DNA of 37,671 nucleotides from CAZFAP01 sp964516325 (GTDB lineage: Bacteria > Auribacterota > JABMQX01). The translations under genes and the position numbers were made by a program. Position 1 is the stretch's first letter. The number at the start of each line of letters is the position of its first letter. The stretch covers positions 1 through 37,671 of the forward strand of contig CAZFAP010000024.1 in assembly GCA_964516325.1 (NCBI GenBank), given 5' to 3'. Below are positions 8,463-16,469 of this stretch, piece by piece. The notes below the pieces were generated by a model. The model worked only from the letters and a program-made list of their open reading frames with translations, did not search any database and was not told the origin of the DNA.

Positions 8463-8783
8463 CATACCGGAGTCCGGTTTACAAGCCCCCCGGCGGCCAA
8501 AAAGGCAAGAAATCCCCGATCTCGAATCACGGGTGGTGCTGCCTGTACCCGGTTTCCCGTCCCCCTCGTCGAAGCGCTACGTTGGCTCACGGGCCGGCTG
8601 GACATCATTCAACTGTCGTACGTGTGCCTGGCGACATCGTGTCGCATCGCGGAGGGAGATGCGCTGCAGTACTATCACCGGGTGGTGACGCTGCAGCTTT
8701 TGGGACCCCGCTTTCAACTCCTCCTCGATTTCGAATTGCATCGTCGGAGGGAGGACGAAGTCTTCCGCCGAAGGCGGGACTGA
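8463..8783 (+). pseudogene. Open-frame remnant without start, possibly a transposase fragment
   Basis: One plus-strand frame stays open from just after the TAG at 8460-8462 to a TGA at 8781-8783 but has no ATG. It reads like real protein rather than a shadow: ARNPRSRITGGAACTRFPVP, then LRWLTGRLDIIQLSYVCLAT, then QYYHRVVTLQLLGPRFQLLL and an Arg-rich end. The wording resembles parts of DDE-type transposases as I remember them, but no catalytic triad is present and the family is not established. It would be a truncated remnant directly behind the Ntn-hydrolase gene. Confidence 0.4.
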
Positions 8784-8940
8784 CGCGGCAGGTGTCCGCG
8801 CAGCGCCCCGATGCCCCCGTTTTCGCCAATCATCCCGTCCCAAAGCGTCCATTCCCGCCCCCTTCCCTGATCCACTGACCCTCTCACACCCCCACCCCCC
8901 CCCACCATCTTGCGGAATCGCTGGGGCTGCCGAAAACAGA
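8784..8940. other. Intergenic, C-rich tract, no gene seen
   Basis: A pyrimidine-rich stretch with a long interrupted C run around 8888-8904. No coding potential, hairpin terminator or RNA gene is evident. It may mark the decayed end of the remnant upstream. Confidence 0.4.
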
Positions 8941-8969
8941 TTGAAAGGCTCCAGTCGTTATGTTATATG
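8941..8969 (+). promoter_or_regulatory. Sigma-70-like promoter for the K+ transport unit
   Basis: TTGAAA (8941-8946), a 17-base spacer and TATATG (8964-8969); an overlapping TATGAT at 8966-8971 could also serve as -10. The leader to the ktrB/trkH start would be about 170 bases. I see no recognisable c-di-AMP (ydaO-type) riboswitch in that leader. Confidence 0.5.
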
Positions 8970-9146
8970 ATTCCCTAATTATCGGGAGAAAGGTTCGTCT
9001 TCTTTGCGGTGCGTCAGGATCGCCGGGGGCACACGACGCTTCGAGGTTTCCCGTTGGGCTAACCACTGGCAGAATTTCCCAGGCTTTTCCCAGCCGGCGA
9101 CGGGCTTTAGGCCCTATCCTGAAACATTCCCGCCGAATAGCGAGAC

Positions 9147-10574
9147 ATGTCATTCTTTTTAAAAAAGCGGCGTGGGTCGCCACCAGAAGCCCTGAGGCGG
9201 ATCAACCCGCCGAAGGTCGTTGCGGTGAGCTTCCTTGCAGTGATCCTTTTGGGGTCGCTTCTCCTGGAGCTACCTTTCGCCACCTCCGCCCAATACAAGG
9301 AACAATCGGGCCGAAAGACGCTGCCGTACATAGACGCCCTGTTCACCGCCACGTCCGCCACGTGCGTGACGGGCCTCGTCGTCAAGGACACAGGGAAGGA
9401 TTTCTCGCTGTTTGGTCAGATAGTGATTCTGTTTCTGATCCAGGTCGGCGGACTGGGGATCATGACGTTGTCCACGTTTTTCCTTCTCCTTTTCGGGCGC
9501 AGGGTGTCCCTGCGAGACTTCATCACGGTCCGCGCATCCTTCGGCGAAAGGGGCGTCAGAAGCACAACGGAGCTGATCAAGTACGTCCTGCTGCTGACCT
9601 TCAGCGTCGAGCTTGCCGGGGCGGCGGTACTCTTCTGGAGGTTCCATTCCGGCGAAGGGCTGGGGCTGGAGAAGGCGGCCTACTACGGGATTTTTCACTC
9701 GGTAGCCGCGTTCTGCAACGCCGGGTTTTCGCTCTACAGCGCCAACCTGGCAGGGAAGGAATGGCCGGTGGTCCTGACGATTGCGATTCTGCTGATCCTT
9801 GGCGGACTTGGCTTTGTGGTTTTGTATAATATCTTGAACCTCCGCTTTTGGAAAAAGGACATGGTTGCCCGCGGGCGACTCTCTCTTCAGTCGAAGGTGG
9901 TTCTTGCTTCAACGGCCGCGCTGATCGCCCTCGGCTTTTTCCTGTTCCTGGCTCTGGAATGGAATCAGGCGATGAGAGGTCAGCCCGTGGGGGAACGCCT
10001 TGTGAACAGTTTCTTTTGCGCGGTTACGCCCCGCACGGCGGGTTTCAACACGATTGACTACGGCGATATGTCCAGTCCGGGTCTTCTCTTGACCATTTTC
10101 CTGATGTTCATTGGGGCCTCCCCCGGCTCAACCGGCGGTGGCATTAAGACGTGCACTTTTGTGGTGCTTCTCGTGACCGCCTATGCTATTATCCGGGGGC
10201 AAAGGAATGTAGTTCTCTTCCGGCGAACCATACCCCACCGGGTCGTGGACGAAGCCATTGCGGTGGCGCTGGTATCGTTCCTCTTCGTTTTTGCGGTCGT
10301 GATGGTTCTGACCATTTCCGAGACGGCTCTGGAGGAATGGCCGTACGGGGGAAGTCGTTCTGTAGTGAGGTCGGCCTTTGAGGTCGTTTCCGCTTTTGGT
10401 ACGGTGGGGTTAAGCACGGGAATTACGCCCTATCTTTCCGTCGTCGGGAAGGGAATACTGGTTCTGACGATGTTTGCAGGTCGAGTTGGCCCGTTGACCC
10501 TGGCTCTTGTCGTTGGGGGCCGCGAACCGGCGCCTCCCGTCGAATATCCAGAAGAAGCCACGATGATCGGCTGA
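9147..10574 (+). CDS. ktrB: K+ uptake channel/transporter subunit, KtrB/TrkH family
   Basis: A 475-aa integral membrane protein of the superfamily of K+ transporters. Four pore-loop motifs around the selectivity filter are visible: TSATCVTGL (~69-77), CNAGFSLY, TPRTAGFNT and FGTVGLSTG. Each carries the filter Gly, and each is set in the expected M1-P-M2 hydrophobic pattern. The length is nearer to KtrB/NtpJ than to long TrkH proteins. The RCK partner is encoded 84 bases downstream, giving a complete two-component KtrAB-like system. The predicted start ATG at 9147 has only a weak GCGAG ribosome site; the N-terminus (MSFFLKKRRGSPPEALRRIN) is basic and cytoplasmic as expected. Confidence 0.92.
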   Translation: MSFFLKKRRGSPPEALRRINPPKVVAVSFLAVILLGSLLLELPFATSAQYKEQSGRKTLPYIDALFTATSATCVTGLVVKDTGKDFSLFGQIVILFLIQVGGLGIMTLSTFFLLLFGRRVSLRDFITVRASFGERGVRSTTELIKYVLLLTFSVELAGAAVLFWRFHSGEGLGLEKAAYYGIFHSVAAFCNAGFSLYSANLAGKEWPVVLTIAILLILGGLGFVVLYNILNLRFWKKDMVARGRLSLQSKVVLASTAALIALGFFLFLALEWNQAMRGQPVGERLVNSFFCAVTPRTAGFNTIDYGDMSSPGLLLTIFLMFIGASPGSTGGGIKTCTFVVLLVTAYAIIRGQRNVVLFRRTIPHRVVDEAIAVALVSFLFVFAVVMVLTISETALEEWPYGGSRSVVRSAFEVVSAFGTVGLSTGITPYLSVVGKGILVLTMFAGRVGPLTLALVVGGREPAPPVEYPEEATMIG

Positions 10575-10658
10575 CGGACCGGAGATTCCGGAAGGTTCGC
10601 CGACAAATCACCGTGTGGGCACAGAAGTTAGCAAAGCCCTTATCGGGGGTATCAGAAC

Positions 10659-11363
10659 ATGGCCGGAGCAGTTCCAAATCGTTTTGTTGTCATTGGCGCC
10701 GGGAGGTTTGGCTCCAATGTGGCGATGACCCTGAGCAAAAACGGCTGCGAAGTCACAGTCGTTGACAGCGATAAGGAGAGAATCCAGCAGATCAGCGACT
10801 ATGTTTCCAATGCCGTTCAGCTTGATGCCACGGACGAAAAAGCGCTGAAGTCCATAGGAATCGAAGCCGTGGATGTGGCGATTGTGAGCATCGGGGAGAG
10901 GATGGAGGACAGCATCCTGGTTACCATGACCCTCAAGGAAATGGGGGTCAAGACGGTCGTCGCCAAGGCGGCGACAGAATCTCACGGGAAAATCCTTGCG
11001 AGAGTGGGAGCGGACAAGGTGATTTTTCCGGAGCGGGACATGGCTATCCGTCTGGCAAACGCCCTGTTACATCCGAGCTTGTTGGAGCACGTCGAGGTTC
11101 TGCCCGGCTACAGCATCGCCGAGGTGGACGTGCCCAAGGTTCTCTGGGGGAGGAGCATCGCCGATTCCGCGGTAAGGGTCAAGCACGGCGTTCAGATCAT
11201 CGCCATCAAAAGGAGGCGCCCCAGCCTGAACAAGGAGGGCGAATCCGTACTGGAGGAGGAGGTTGACCTGATTCCCGAGGCGGAAACCGTGATCAACAAG
11301 GGCGACATCATTATGGTCATCGGAAAGGAGGACAACGTCAGGCGGTTCCGGAGCCTGAAATAG
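10659..11363 (+). CDS. ktrA: K+ transport regulatory subunit, KtrA/TrkA (RCK)
   Basis: A 234-aa cytoplasmic gating ring subunit. The N-terminal RCK_N Rossmann domain begins FVVIGAGRFG (GxGxxG, ~11-18), with the acidic residue VVDSD at the end of strand two. The C-terminal RCK_C domain runs from ~140 (SIAEVDVPKVLWGRSIADSA) to the end (INKGDIIMVIGKEDNVRRF). Such proteins bind ATP/ADP or NAD(H) and sometimes c-di-AMP and set the activity of the membrane partner. The gene directly follows ktrB on the same strand. A single RCK unit matches KtrA rather than the doubled TrkA of enterobacteria. Confidence 0.93.
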   Translation: MAGAVPNRFVVIGAGRFGSNVAMTLSKNGCEVTVVDSDKERIQQISDYVSNAVQLDATDEKALKSIGIEAVDVAIVSIGERMEDSILVTMTLKEMGVKTVVAKAATESHGKILARVGADKVIFPERDMAIRLANALLHPSLLEHVEVLPGYSIAEVDVPKVLWGRSIADSAVRVKHGVQIIAIKRRRPSLNKEGESVLEEEVDLIPEAETVINKGDIIMVIGKEDNVRRFRSLK

Positions 11364-11467
11364 GGAATTGGCACGCGAGGTGCTTTTGTCGGAGCGATGA
11401 GATCGTGCCCGCTCGAAGATGACGTTGCCCGGCGGTTTTTGCGCATCGCCTTGATTTCCAATGAATT

Positions 11468-11785
11468 ATGACAAATAAGGCAAGCCGTAAGAAAATCCAG
11501 AAGCTTCTTGACAAGCTGGCCGAGAACCCAAAAGATGTGGAGACCCGGCTGGCTTTGGGGAAACTCTACTTCCTCAACTCGCAGTTTGACGAAGCTGTGG
11601 CGTCCTATCGGACGCTCCTGGACCACGACCCCAAGAACGTTTCTGCTTACTATAACCTTGCCGTGGCTTTTGTTGCTCAGAACAAGACGGGGGAGGCGAA
11701 GGAATCGCTCCAGAAGGTCCTTCAGCTTGACCCGGACAATAAAGCCGCCCAGGAGGAGCTGTCGAAGCTTGTTACGTTTCCATGA
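11468..11785 (+). CDS. Small TPR protein
   Basis: A 105-aa protein made almost entirely of tetratricopeptide repeats: VETRLALGKLYFLNSQFDEA, then SAYYNLAVAFVAQNKTGEAK, then a final PDNKAAQEELSKL helix. It has no signal peptide or membrane segment and should act as a cytoplasmic scaffold or adaptor with an unknown partner. It lies 104 bases after ktrA and 33 bases before the next gene, in the same direction. The ribosome site is poor, so the start is moderately certain. Confidence 0.8.
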   Translation: MTNKASRKKIQKLLDKLAENPKDVETRLALGKLYFLNSQFDEAVASYRTLLDHDPKNVSAYYNLAVAFVAQNKTGEAKESLQKVLQLDPDNKAAQEELSKLVTFP

Positions 11786-11818
11786 ATGGGGGGGTCGAAC
11801 CGTAAGGAGGAATGCAAA

Positions 11819-12091
11819 ATGTCGAAGAAAGTGTACTACCTCATACTGCTGGTCGCGTTCGTGGGGGTCATCGGACTGGTCGGCGCCCAGGTGACCGGAA
11901 CAAAACCAGCAACCGGCGCCGTTGTCAGTGAAAAAGAGACGCCAAAGGAAGTTATCCTGGAGCAGAGGATCATCGAACTGGCAAGGAATCAGGATAAGAT
12001 CCTCTCGGAGCTTGCGGAGATCAAAAAGACCCAGGCGCAGATTTTGCAGATGACAGAAAAAATCTTCACGCGCATGGCGAGGAGAAAGTAG
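11819..12091 (+). CDS. Small membrane-anchored coiled-coil protein, unknown function
   Basis: A 90-aa protein with an N-terminal hydrophobic segment (VYYLILLVAFVGVIGLVGAQ, ~5-24) that may be a signal peptide or anchor, then a ~65-residue heptad-like Glu/Lys-rich helix (ILEQRIIELARNQDKILSEL...). The ATG at 11819 is preceded at eight bases by TAAGGAGG, the best ribosome site in this group, so an in-frame start at 11786 is unlikely. It resembles no family I recognise. It sits between the TPR gene and larE with short gaps, suggesting cotranscription. Confidence 0.72.
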   Translation: MSKKVYYLILLVAFVGVIGLVGAQVTGTKPATGAVVSEKETPKEVILEQRIIELARNQDKILSELAEIKKTQAQILQMTEKIFTRMARRK

Positions 12092-12128
12092 TGGTGCGCG
12101 CCTCGCCGGATGTGGAAGTCCCAAGCCT

Positions 12129-12977
12129 GTGGAAAGAGAACAAGCCGAAAAATTGTGCCGACTGAAGGAGGTCATCGAGAATTACGGGTCTCTGCTGGTG
12201 GCGTTCTCGGGCGGGGGGGATAGCACGCTGCTGCTGAGGGTCGCCCACGAGGTTCTCGGCGAGCGGGCAATGGCGGTTACCGCCAGGTCGGAGACTTATC
12301 CTTCCAGAGAGTACGCCGAGGCCGAGAAAATCGCGAAGGACTTTGGTGTCAGGCATCTGACGATTGATACGAGCGAACTGTCCATCGAAGGTTTCTCGAG
12401 CAACCCGCCCGATAGGTGCTATTTCTGCAAGGCGGAACTGTTTGAAAAGCTTCTGGAGGTTGCCCGAGAGCACGGCATCCCCTACGTGGCGGATGGCGCG
12501 AACCTGGACGATGCCGATGACCATCGTCCCGGGATGCAGGCGGCGGCGGAACTCGGGATTGTCAGTCCGCTAAAGGAGGCGGGGCTGAGGAAAAGCGACA
12601 TCCGGGAGATATCGAAGGCGTTGGGACTGAGCACCTGGAACAAGCCGTCGTTTGCCTGCCTGGCTTCGCGTTTTCCTTATGGGGAAGAGATTACCCCCGA
12701 AAAGCTCAGCATGGTGGACGCCGCGGAGACCTTTCTCAGGAGCCTCGGATTCCGCCAGGTCAGGGTCAGGCATCACGAGTCCTTGGCGAGGATCGAAGTT
12801 TCCCCGGAAGAGATTGATAAGTTCTTTGACAGGTCCCTTCGCGAAAGGGTCTGTTCAGAGCTGAAGGAAATCGGCTACGTTTACGTTTCGCTGGACTTGA
12901 CCGGCTACCGTACGGGAAGCCTCAACGAGGTCTTGCCGCGTCCGGCGAGGTCAAGGGAGGGAAAGCCGGCGGTTTAG
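12129..12977 (+). CDS. larE: ATP-dependent sacrificial sulfur transferase LarE
   Basis: A 282-aa PP-loop protein. LarE adenylates a substrate carboxylate and inserts sulfur, in known cases taken from its own Cys or from a cluster, to build the nickel-pincer cofactor of lactate racemase. Here the PP-loop reads AFSGGGDST (~25-33, usually SGGVDS). Cys97 and Cys100 (RCYFCK) and Cys177 (PSFACLASR) are present; Cys177 aligns with the sacrificial Cys176 of Lactobacillus LarE, and three-Cys LarE proteins are thought to carry a 4Fe-4S cluster. The start is GTG at 12129 with GGAAG 11 bases upstream. No larA, larB or larC is in the window. Instead a Thi4 homologue follows after 21 bases, so the sulfur acceptor may differ. 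Confidence 0.88.
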   Translation: MEREQAEKLCRLKEVIENYGSLLVAFSGGGDSTLLLRVAHEVLGERAMAVTARSETYPSREYAEAEKIAKDFGVRHLTIDTSELSIEGFSSNPPDRCYFCKAELFEKLLEVAREHGIPYVADGANLDDADDHRPGMQAAAELGIVSPLKEAGLRKSDIREISKALGLSTWNKPSFACLASRFPYGEEITPEKLSMVDAAETFLRSLGFRQVRVRHHESLARIEVSPEEIDKFFDRSLRERVCSELKEIGYVYVSLDLTGYRTGSLNEVLPRPARSREGKPAV

Positions 12978-12998
12978 TAGAGGGAGAATCCAAGAAGC

Positions 12999-13790
12999 AT
13001 GACAAAGAAGATTTTCAGCGCTGTCGGAGAAAAGGAAGTAACCAGGGCGATCGTTACCGAATATGCAAAGCTCTTCACGGATTATGTGGAGAGCGACGTC
13101 GTCATCGTGGGCGGCGGTCCGAGCGGGTTGATCGCCGGAAGGGATTTGGCTGCCGCGGGAGTCAAAGTTCTCGTCGTCGAGCGGAACAACTATCTCGGCG
13201 GGGGCTTCTGGATCGGCGGCTTCCTTTTGAACAAGATCACGGTTCGGGCGCCGGCGCAGTCCGTTCTCGATGAACTGGGAGTGCCTTATACGGAGACCAC
13301 ACCAGGGCTCTTCGTGGCGGATGGGCCGCATGCGTGCGCGAAGCTGATCGGCGCAGCCTGCGACGCGGGCGTGAAAATCCTGAACATGACCGCCTTCGAC
13401 GACGTGGTGCTGAGGGAAAACAACCGGGTTGCGGGGGTGGTCATCAACTGGACGCCGGTTTCGGCGCTCCCGCGGGAGATAACGTGTGTTGACCCCGTGG
13501 CTCTGGAATCCAAGATGGTTGTGGACGCCACCGGGCATGATGCTTTCGTCGCAAGGTGCCTGGAGCGCCGCGGGCTTCTGAAATGCTCCACCTACGGCGC
13601 CATGTGGGTCGAGCGCTCCGAAGACCTCGTCGTCGAGCACACCGGAGAGGCTCACCCCGGACTGATCGTGACCGGCATGGCCGTCAGCACCGTCTATGGG
13701 TTGCCCCGAATGGGACCGACCTTCGGCGGAATGCTCCTCAGCGGCAAGCGTGCCGCCGAAATCGTCCTCGGAATATTGCGGAAGAAGTGA
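12999..13790 (+). CDS. thi4: Thiazole synthase Thi4-like (ribose-1,5-bisphosphate isomerase-like annotation in archaea), Cys type
   Basis: A 263-aa FAD/NAD-binding protein of the Thi4 family, which makes the thiazole half of thiamin from NAD and glycine. The dinucleotide fold is VVIVGGGPSGLIAGRDLA (~34-51) followed by the ERNNYLGGGFWIGG segment. The active-site stretch reads ITCVDPVALESKMVVDATGH; its Cys163 lies where eukaryotic Thi4 has the suicide Cys (CMDP), whereas archaeal enzymes typically have His. The C-terminal PRMGPTFGGMLLSGKRAAE is also characteristic. It is 21 bases after larE and would share its transcript. The Cys suggests either single-turnover sulfur donation or reloading by a partner; that is inference. 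Confidence 0.9.
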   Translation: MTKKIFSAVGEKEVTRAIVTEYAKLFTDYVESDVVIVGGGPSGLIAGRDLAAAGVKVLVVERNNYLGGGFWIGGFLLNKITVRAPAQSVLDELGVPYTETTPGLFVADGPHACAKLIGAACDAGVKILNMTAFDDVVLRENNRVAGVVINWTPVSALPREITCVDPVALESKMVVDATGHDAFVARCLERRGLLKCSTYGAMWVERSEDLVVEHTGEAHPGLIVTGMAVSTVYGLPRMGPTFGGMLLSGKRAAEIVLGILRKK

Positions 13791-13873
13791 GCTTGGCCGC
13801 ACGTTAACGGACCGAACGGCGGCGTTCCAGAAATCGTCTCTCCCGGCAGGGAGTTGCCTCGTCGAGTGGGTGT

Positions 13874-14749
13874 TTGAAACCGATCCTTTCCTTGGTCATG
13901 ACCAGGTCATCTCCTCCATCCTTTCCTTCGGCAGCCTTTCTTTACGATGATCGGTTGCCGGCGAACGTGTCGGGGGGCGAGGTAGCGACTCGTCTGAGGG
14001 GCCACTTTCCGCGAGTCCAGGTTTCTGTCAGGCAAGAGTTCATCCCCCATCACACCGCCTCTCTCGATCTGGACGAGAGGGAACGCATCATGGCTGGCCT
14101 CGCCGAAAAGCTCGCGGGAATTCGCGTCCGCGATCCCGAAAGGGAATGCTCTTTCTCTAAGCCAGCCTATGGCGAGATTCAATATGAGAGAAGGAGGATT
14201 AGCGATAGGCGCATCCAAGCGAGCGGCATTCTATATGACGGGTTTGAGCTTGCCCGGCTTCTCGGGACGCTGATTCCCAGAGAAGAGCGATCTCCCGATC
14301 ACGTCCACATCGTCTTGACCAATCAGCTCTTCGGCGCCTGGGGCCAGGACCTCCGATACCATTATCGCGTCAGCGTCTATTCCGTGCCTTCCCTCATATC
14401 AACGACCGCAATCGTTGAGGCGCCAGCGAAACCGAGAGAATATTATCTGGAAAAGCAGGCGCTCGCGGCGTCTGGCCTCAGGAACGGCTCTCTGGAAGCC
14501 CTGAAGCAGAAGTACGCCGGTCAATTCGTAGATTATGACGACCCGAGGATGACGGAGGTTCTTGTGGGTTACGCCCTTCAAGCCGTTGCCTACGCCGCGA
14601 CCGGAAATCCTTTCTGTCCCGATCGGGATTGCCGCTTCTTCGACGCGCACTACCAGACCGACCTCATACGAGCGCAACTCGAAGGGGACAAATTCTGCGA
14701 CTACCACAAGAGTCTGCTTGAGAGACAGACGCGGAGCCCGACCGGATAG
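13874..14749 (+). CDS. Unknown protein with C-terminal Cys/His cluster
   Basis: A 291-aa protein I do not firmly recognise. Its C-terminal part has CPDRDC (248-253), FDAHYQTDL with His259, and FCDYH (275-278), spaced like a metal site. The pattern of a Cys pair, a D/N-AH-x-Q-x-D/E-L stretch and a final C-x2-H recalls an uncharacterised family mostly seen in archaea (possibly DUF6775). The centre contains VHIVLTNQLFG and RYHYRVSVYSVP strands. The longest open frame begins with TTG at 13874 after a weak ribosome site; ATG at 13898 is an alternative, so the N-terminus is uncertain. It follows thi4 by 83 bases and converges with the radical SAM gene. Confidence 0.7.
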   Translation: MKPILSLVMTRSSPPSFPSAAFLYDDRLPANVSGGEVATRLRGHFPRVQVSVRQEFIPHHTASLDLDERERIMAGLAEKLAGIRVRDPERECSFSKPAYGEIQYERRRISDRRIQASGILYDGFELARLLGTLIPREERSPDHVHIVLTNQLFGAWGQDLRYHYRVSVYSVPSLISTTAIVEAPAKPREYYLEKQALAASGLRNGSLEALKQKYAGQFVDYDDPRMTEVLVGYALQAVAYAATGNPFCPDRDCRFFDAHYQTDLIRAQLEGDKFCDYHKSLLERQTRSPTG

Positions 14750-14772
14750 CGTGGTATGCGGAGCGGCGAGCG

Positions 14773-14796
14773 AAAAGAGGTCATCCTGGTGACCTC
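14773..14796 (-). terminator. Rho-independent terminator of the radical SAM gene
   Basis: On the minus strand, a perfect 7-bp stem GAGGTCA/TGACCTC with a six-base loop (14796-14777) is followed by TTTT. It lies just past the stop of the radical SAM gene at 14833, in the convergent gap with the unknown gene. The T run is short. Confidence 0.55.
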
Positions 14797-14832
14797 GTAA
14801 TCCTGTTCAGAATCCATCCTCGAATCTGTCAA

Positions 14833-16164
14833 TCACAGCGATTGGGCTGCTCCGAAGCGAGACAGTTTTTCCTTGTTCGGCGGGCGGCGCCCGTCGAGGA
14901 AATCACACGCGAGAAAGTATCTCATGTCGAACATGAGACGGCTGCGGAGTTGGGGATTGCGCAGCGCTGCCGGCAAAGAAGTCAGCGGGTGTGCCAGAAG
15001 GTGTCTCAATGTCCCTATGAACTGATCGGGATCGAAGAAGCATTCCCAGTGGCACTTCGTGCAAGTGCGCTTTTCCTTTCGGAGTCGAGCGAAGTCGAGG
15101 TCCTTGAACTCGCCGAGGGACTGGCTGAGGTAACCGCAGGGGTAGGCGAGACCATCCTGGGCACTGACAAAGAAATAGTCGTGCCCGCCGCTGCATGGCA
15201 CGTTGAACTCCCCTCTCCTCAGGAAGTACAGAGCTGTGGACGGTGAGCTAATCCTCAAGCGAGGGCGAAAGCGGCTCGAGACCTCGTCGAGAACTTTGAA
15301 AACCAGCGAGAGCTCTTCCGCGGAATAGTTGGTGAATGTTGCCGACGCGGCGCCGTACATCCCGGTCTGCTCGCCCATGGGATAGCAAACGCCGACGATC
15401 GTGAACCCAAGCTCCTCGCACAGCCGGAAGTATTTCACAAACCCGTTCCTGTATCTTTCCTCGAACTGCTCCGGGCGGAACGTGCTCGGCTCGCCGTGTC
15501 CTTCCTTCTCCCAGTCGGGGCACGGTCCGTCAATCATCCTGTTTATTCCGAGGTTCATCGCGGGGAATACGTTTCTTTCGGCGAATATCGGAATGGACAA
15601 TGAGATTGCGTTGATGACCCCTTTGAGATTTCGGTTCGCCTCGTGGGTCTCCACGTCGGCGGAGTCAACGCTGATCCAGAGATTGCGAAGGGGAGTGGAG
15701 GCGATGTCGTCCGCGATTCGGGATACCGTGTCAGAGAACGCCTGGCTCTTTCCGTGTCTCTTGTACGGCCTCTGGAGGAAGCCAGCGTTTGTCCCCGTCC
15801 GAATGAACTTAATCCCCGCCCGCCCGGCACGGCGAATGTACTCCAACAATCTTCGGTAAAGAAGGAACGGCTCCCCTCCCGTAAAGGAAATCGCCTGAAA
15901 GCGATTCTTCCCCGCGGCGTCAATAATCTCAAAGACCTTTTCGTCTGGCAGCGTTCTCTTGGGCGCATCTCGTCGGCCATAAGCGCACTGCTGGCACTCC
16001 GCCTCGCAGGCGGTCGTAACCTGAACGATAACTTGCCCCGGCAATCCGCCTTTGACAAACTGTTTCGCCAGGCGCGCCAGGTCCTGCCCGACGGGCACAG
16101 TAGCCTGCACGACCGGCGAACGGATGACGCGGTGCACATAGCGGAAAAGTCTCTGCCGATTCAT
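14833..16164 (-). CDS. Radical SAM protein with SPASM-like C-terminal cysteines
   Basis: A 443-aa protein. Cys53, Cys57 and Cys60 (TTACEAECQQCAYGRR) form the C-x3-C-x2-C motif binding the SAM-cleaving 4Fe-4S cluster, and FTGGEP is the conserved GGE motif. The C-terminal third has further cysteines (PCSGGHDYF, YPCGYLSQ, TCTKCHWEC) arranged like a SPASM/twitch domain that binds extra clusters, as in peptide-modifying and sulfatase-maturing enzymes. I start at the ATG at 16164 (MNRQRLFRYVH); an open frame extends to 16308 but its Arg-rich translation comes from a repeat. No precursor peptide is evident nearby. The substrate is unknown; a sulfatase maturase is possible given the sulfatase at 26.7 kb, but not shown. 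Confidence 0.88.
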   Translation of the reverse strand: MNRQRLFRYVHRVIRSPVVQATVPVGQDLARLAKQFVKGGLPGQVIVQVTTACEAECQQCAYGRRDAPKRTLPDEKVFEIIDAAGKNRFQAISFTGGEPFLLYRRLLEYIRRAGRAGIKFIRTGTNAGFLQRPYKRHGKSQAFSDTVSRIADDIASTPLRNLWISVDSADVETHEANRNLKGVINAISLSIPIFAERNVFPAMNLGINRMIDGPCPDWEKEGHGEPSTFRPEQFEERYRNGFVKYFRLCEELGFTIVGVCYPMGEQTGMYGAASATFTNYSAEELSLVFKVLDEVSSRFRPRLRISSPSTALYFLRRGEFNVPCSGGHDYFFVSAQDGLAYPCGYLSQSLGEFKDLDFARLRKEKRTCTKCHWECFFDPDQFIGTLRHLLAHPLTSLPAALRNPQLRSRLMFDMRYFLACDFLDGRRPPNKEKLSRFGAAQSL

Positions 16165-16218
16165 TGTCCTGCCATCCGAGAAGGATAGTTTGTGATCCCT
16201 CCGCTTTCGAGGGAGTAA

Positions 16219-16288
16219 CCGCCGAGAGCGCGGAGGCCGCAGAGAAGATGGTTTTGCCTCTCTGCGTTCTCGGCGTGCTCTGCGGCGG
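16219..16288. repeat. Imperfect inverted repeat of the CGCAGAGA/TCTCTGCG type
   Basis: Arms at 16219-16245 (CCGCCGAGAGC...CGCAGAGA) and 16259-16288 (TCTCTGCG...CTGCGGCGG) are imperfect reverse complements around a 13-base loop. A perfect 7-bp hairpin, GTCCCTG-TCC-CAGGGAC, follows at 16290-16306. A related TCTGCGG-rich stretch occurs at 20640-20668. It looks like a short dispersed intergenic element between the divergent radical SAM and MFS genes. Confidence 0.6.
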
Positions 16289-16371
16289 CGTCCCTGTCCC
16301 AGGGACACCGGGACTGCCGACGATCTTCGCCACCCATGACCGAAGCCTTACAGCCGACTTCGATTTATGGC

Positions 16372-16400
16372 TTGCGGGGCATGCGGTTCTGAGTTACAAA
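16372..16400 (+). promoter_or_regulatory. Possible promoter for the MFS transporter
   Basis: TTGCGG (16372-16377), a 17-base spacer and TACAAA (16395-16400), about 70 bases upstream of the MFS start. Both boxes match only partly. Confidence 0.35.
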
Positions 16401-16469
16401 TGGCAAACCTGCGAGAGCGTGTAAATTCACGTCGAGAAAAAGAGTCGCAACGAAATACCTGAACAATGC

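Noticed and set aside
8970..9146. Riboswitch (c-di-AMP ydaO type) before ktrB
   Set aside because: A long leader before a K+ transporter invited the idea, but the conserved ydaO sequence blocks are not visible.
11192..12175. Minus-strand open frame across ktrA end, TPR and small coiled-coil genes
   Set aside because: Spans several convincing plus-strand genes and has no recognisable protein features.
16165..16308. N-terminal extension of the radical SAM protein
   Set aside because: Arg-rich translation of the intergenic inverted repeat; family start fits 16164.
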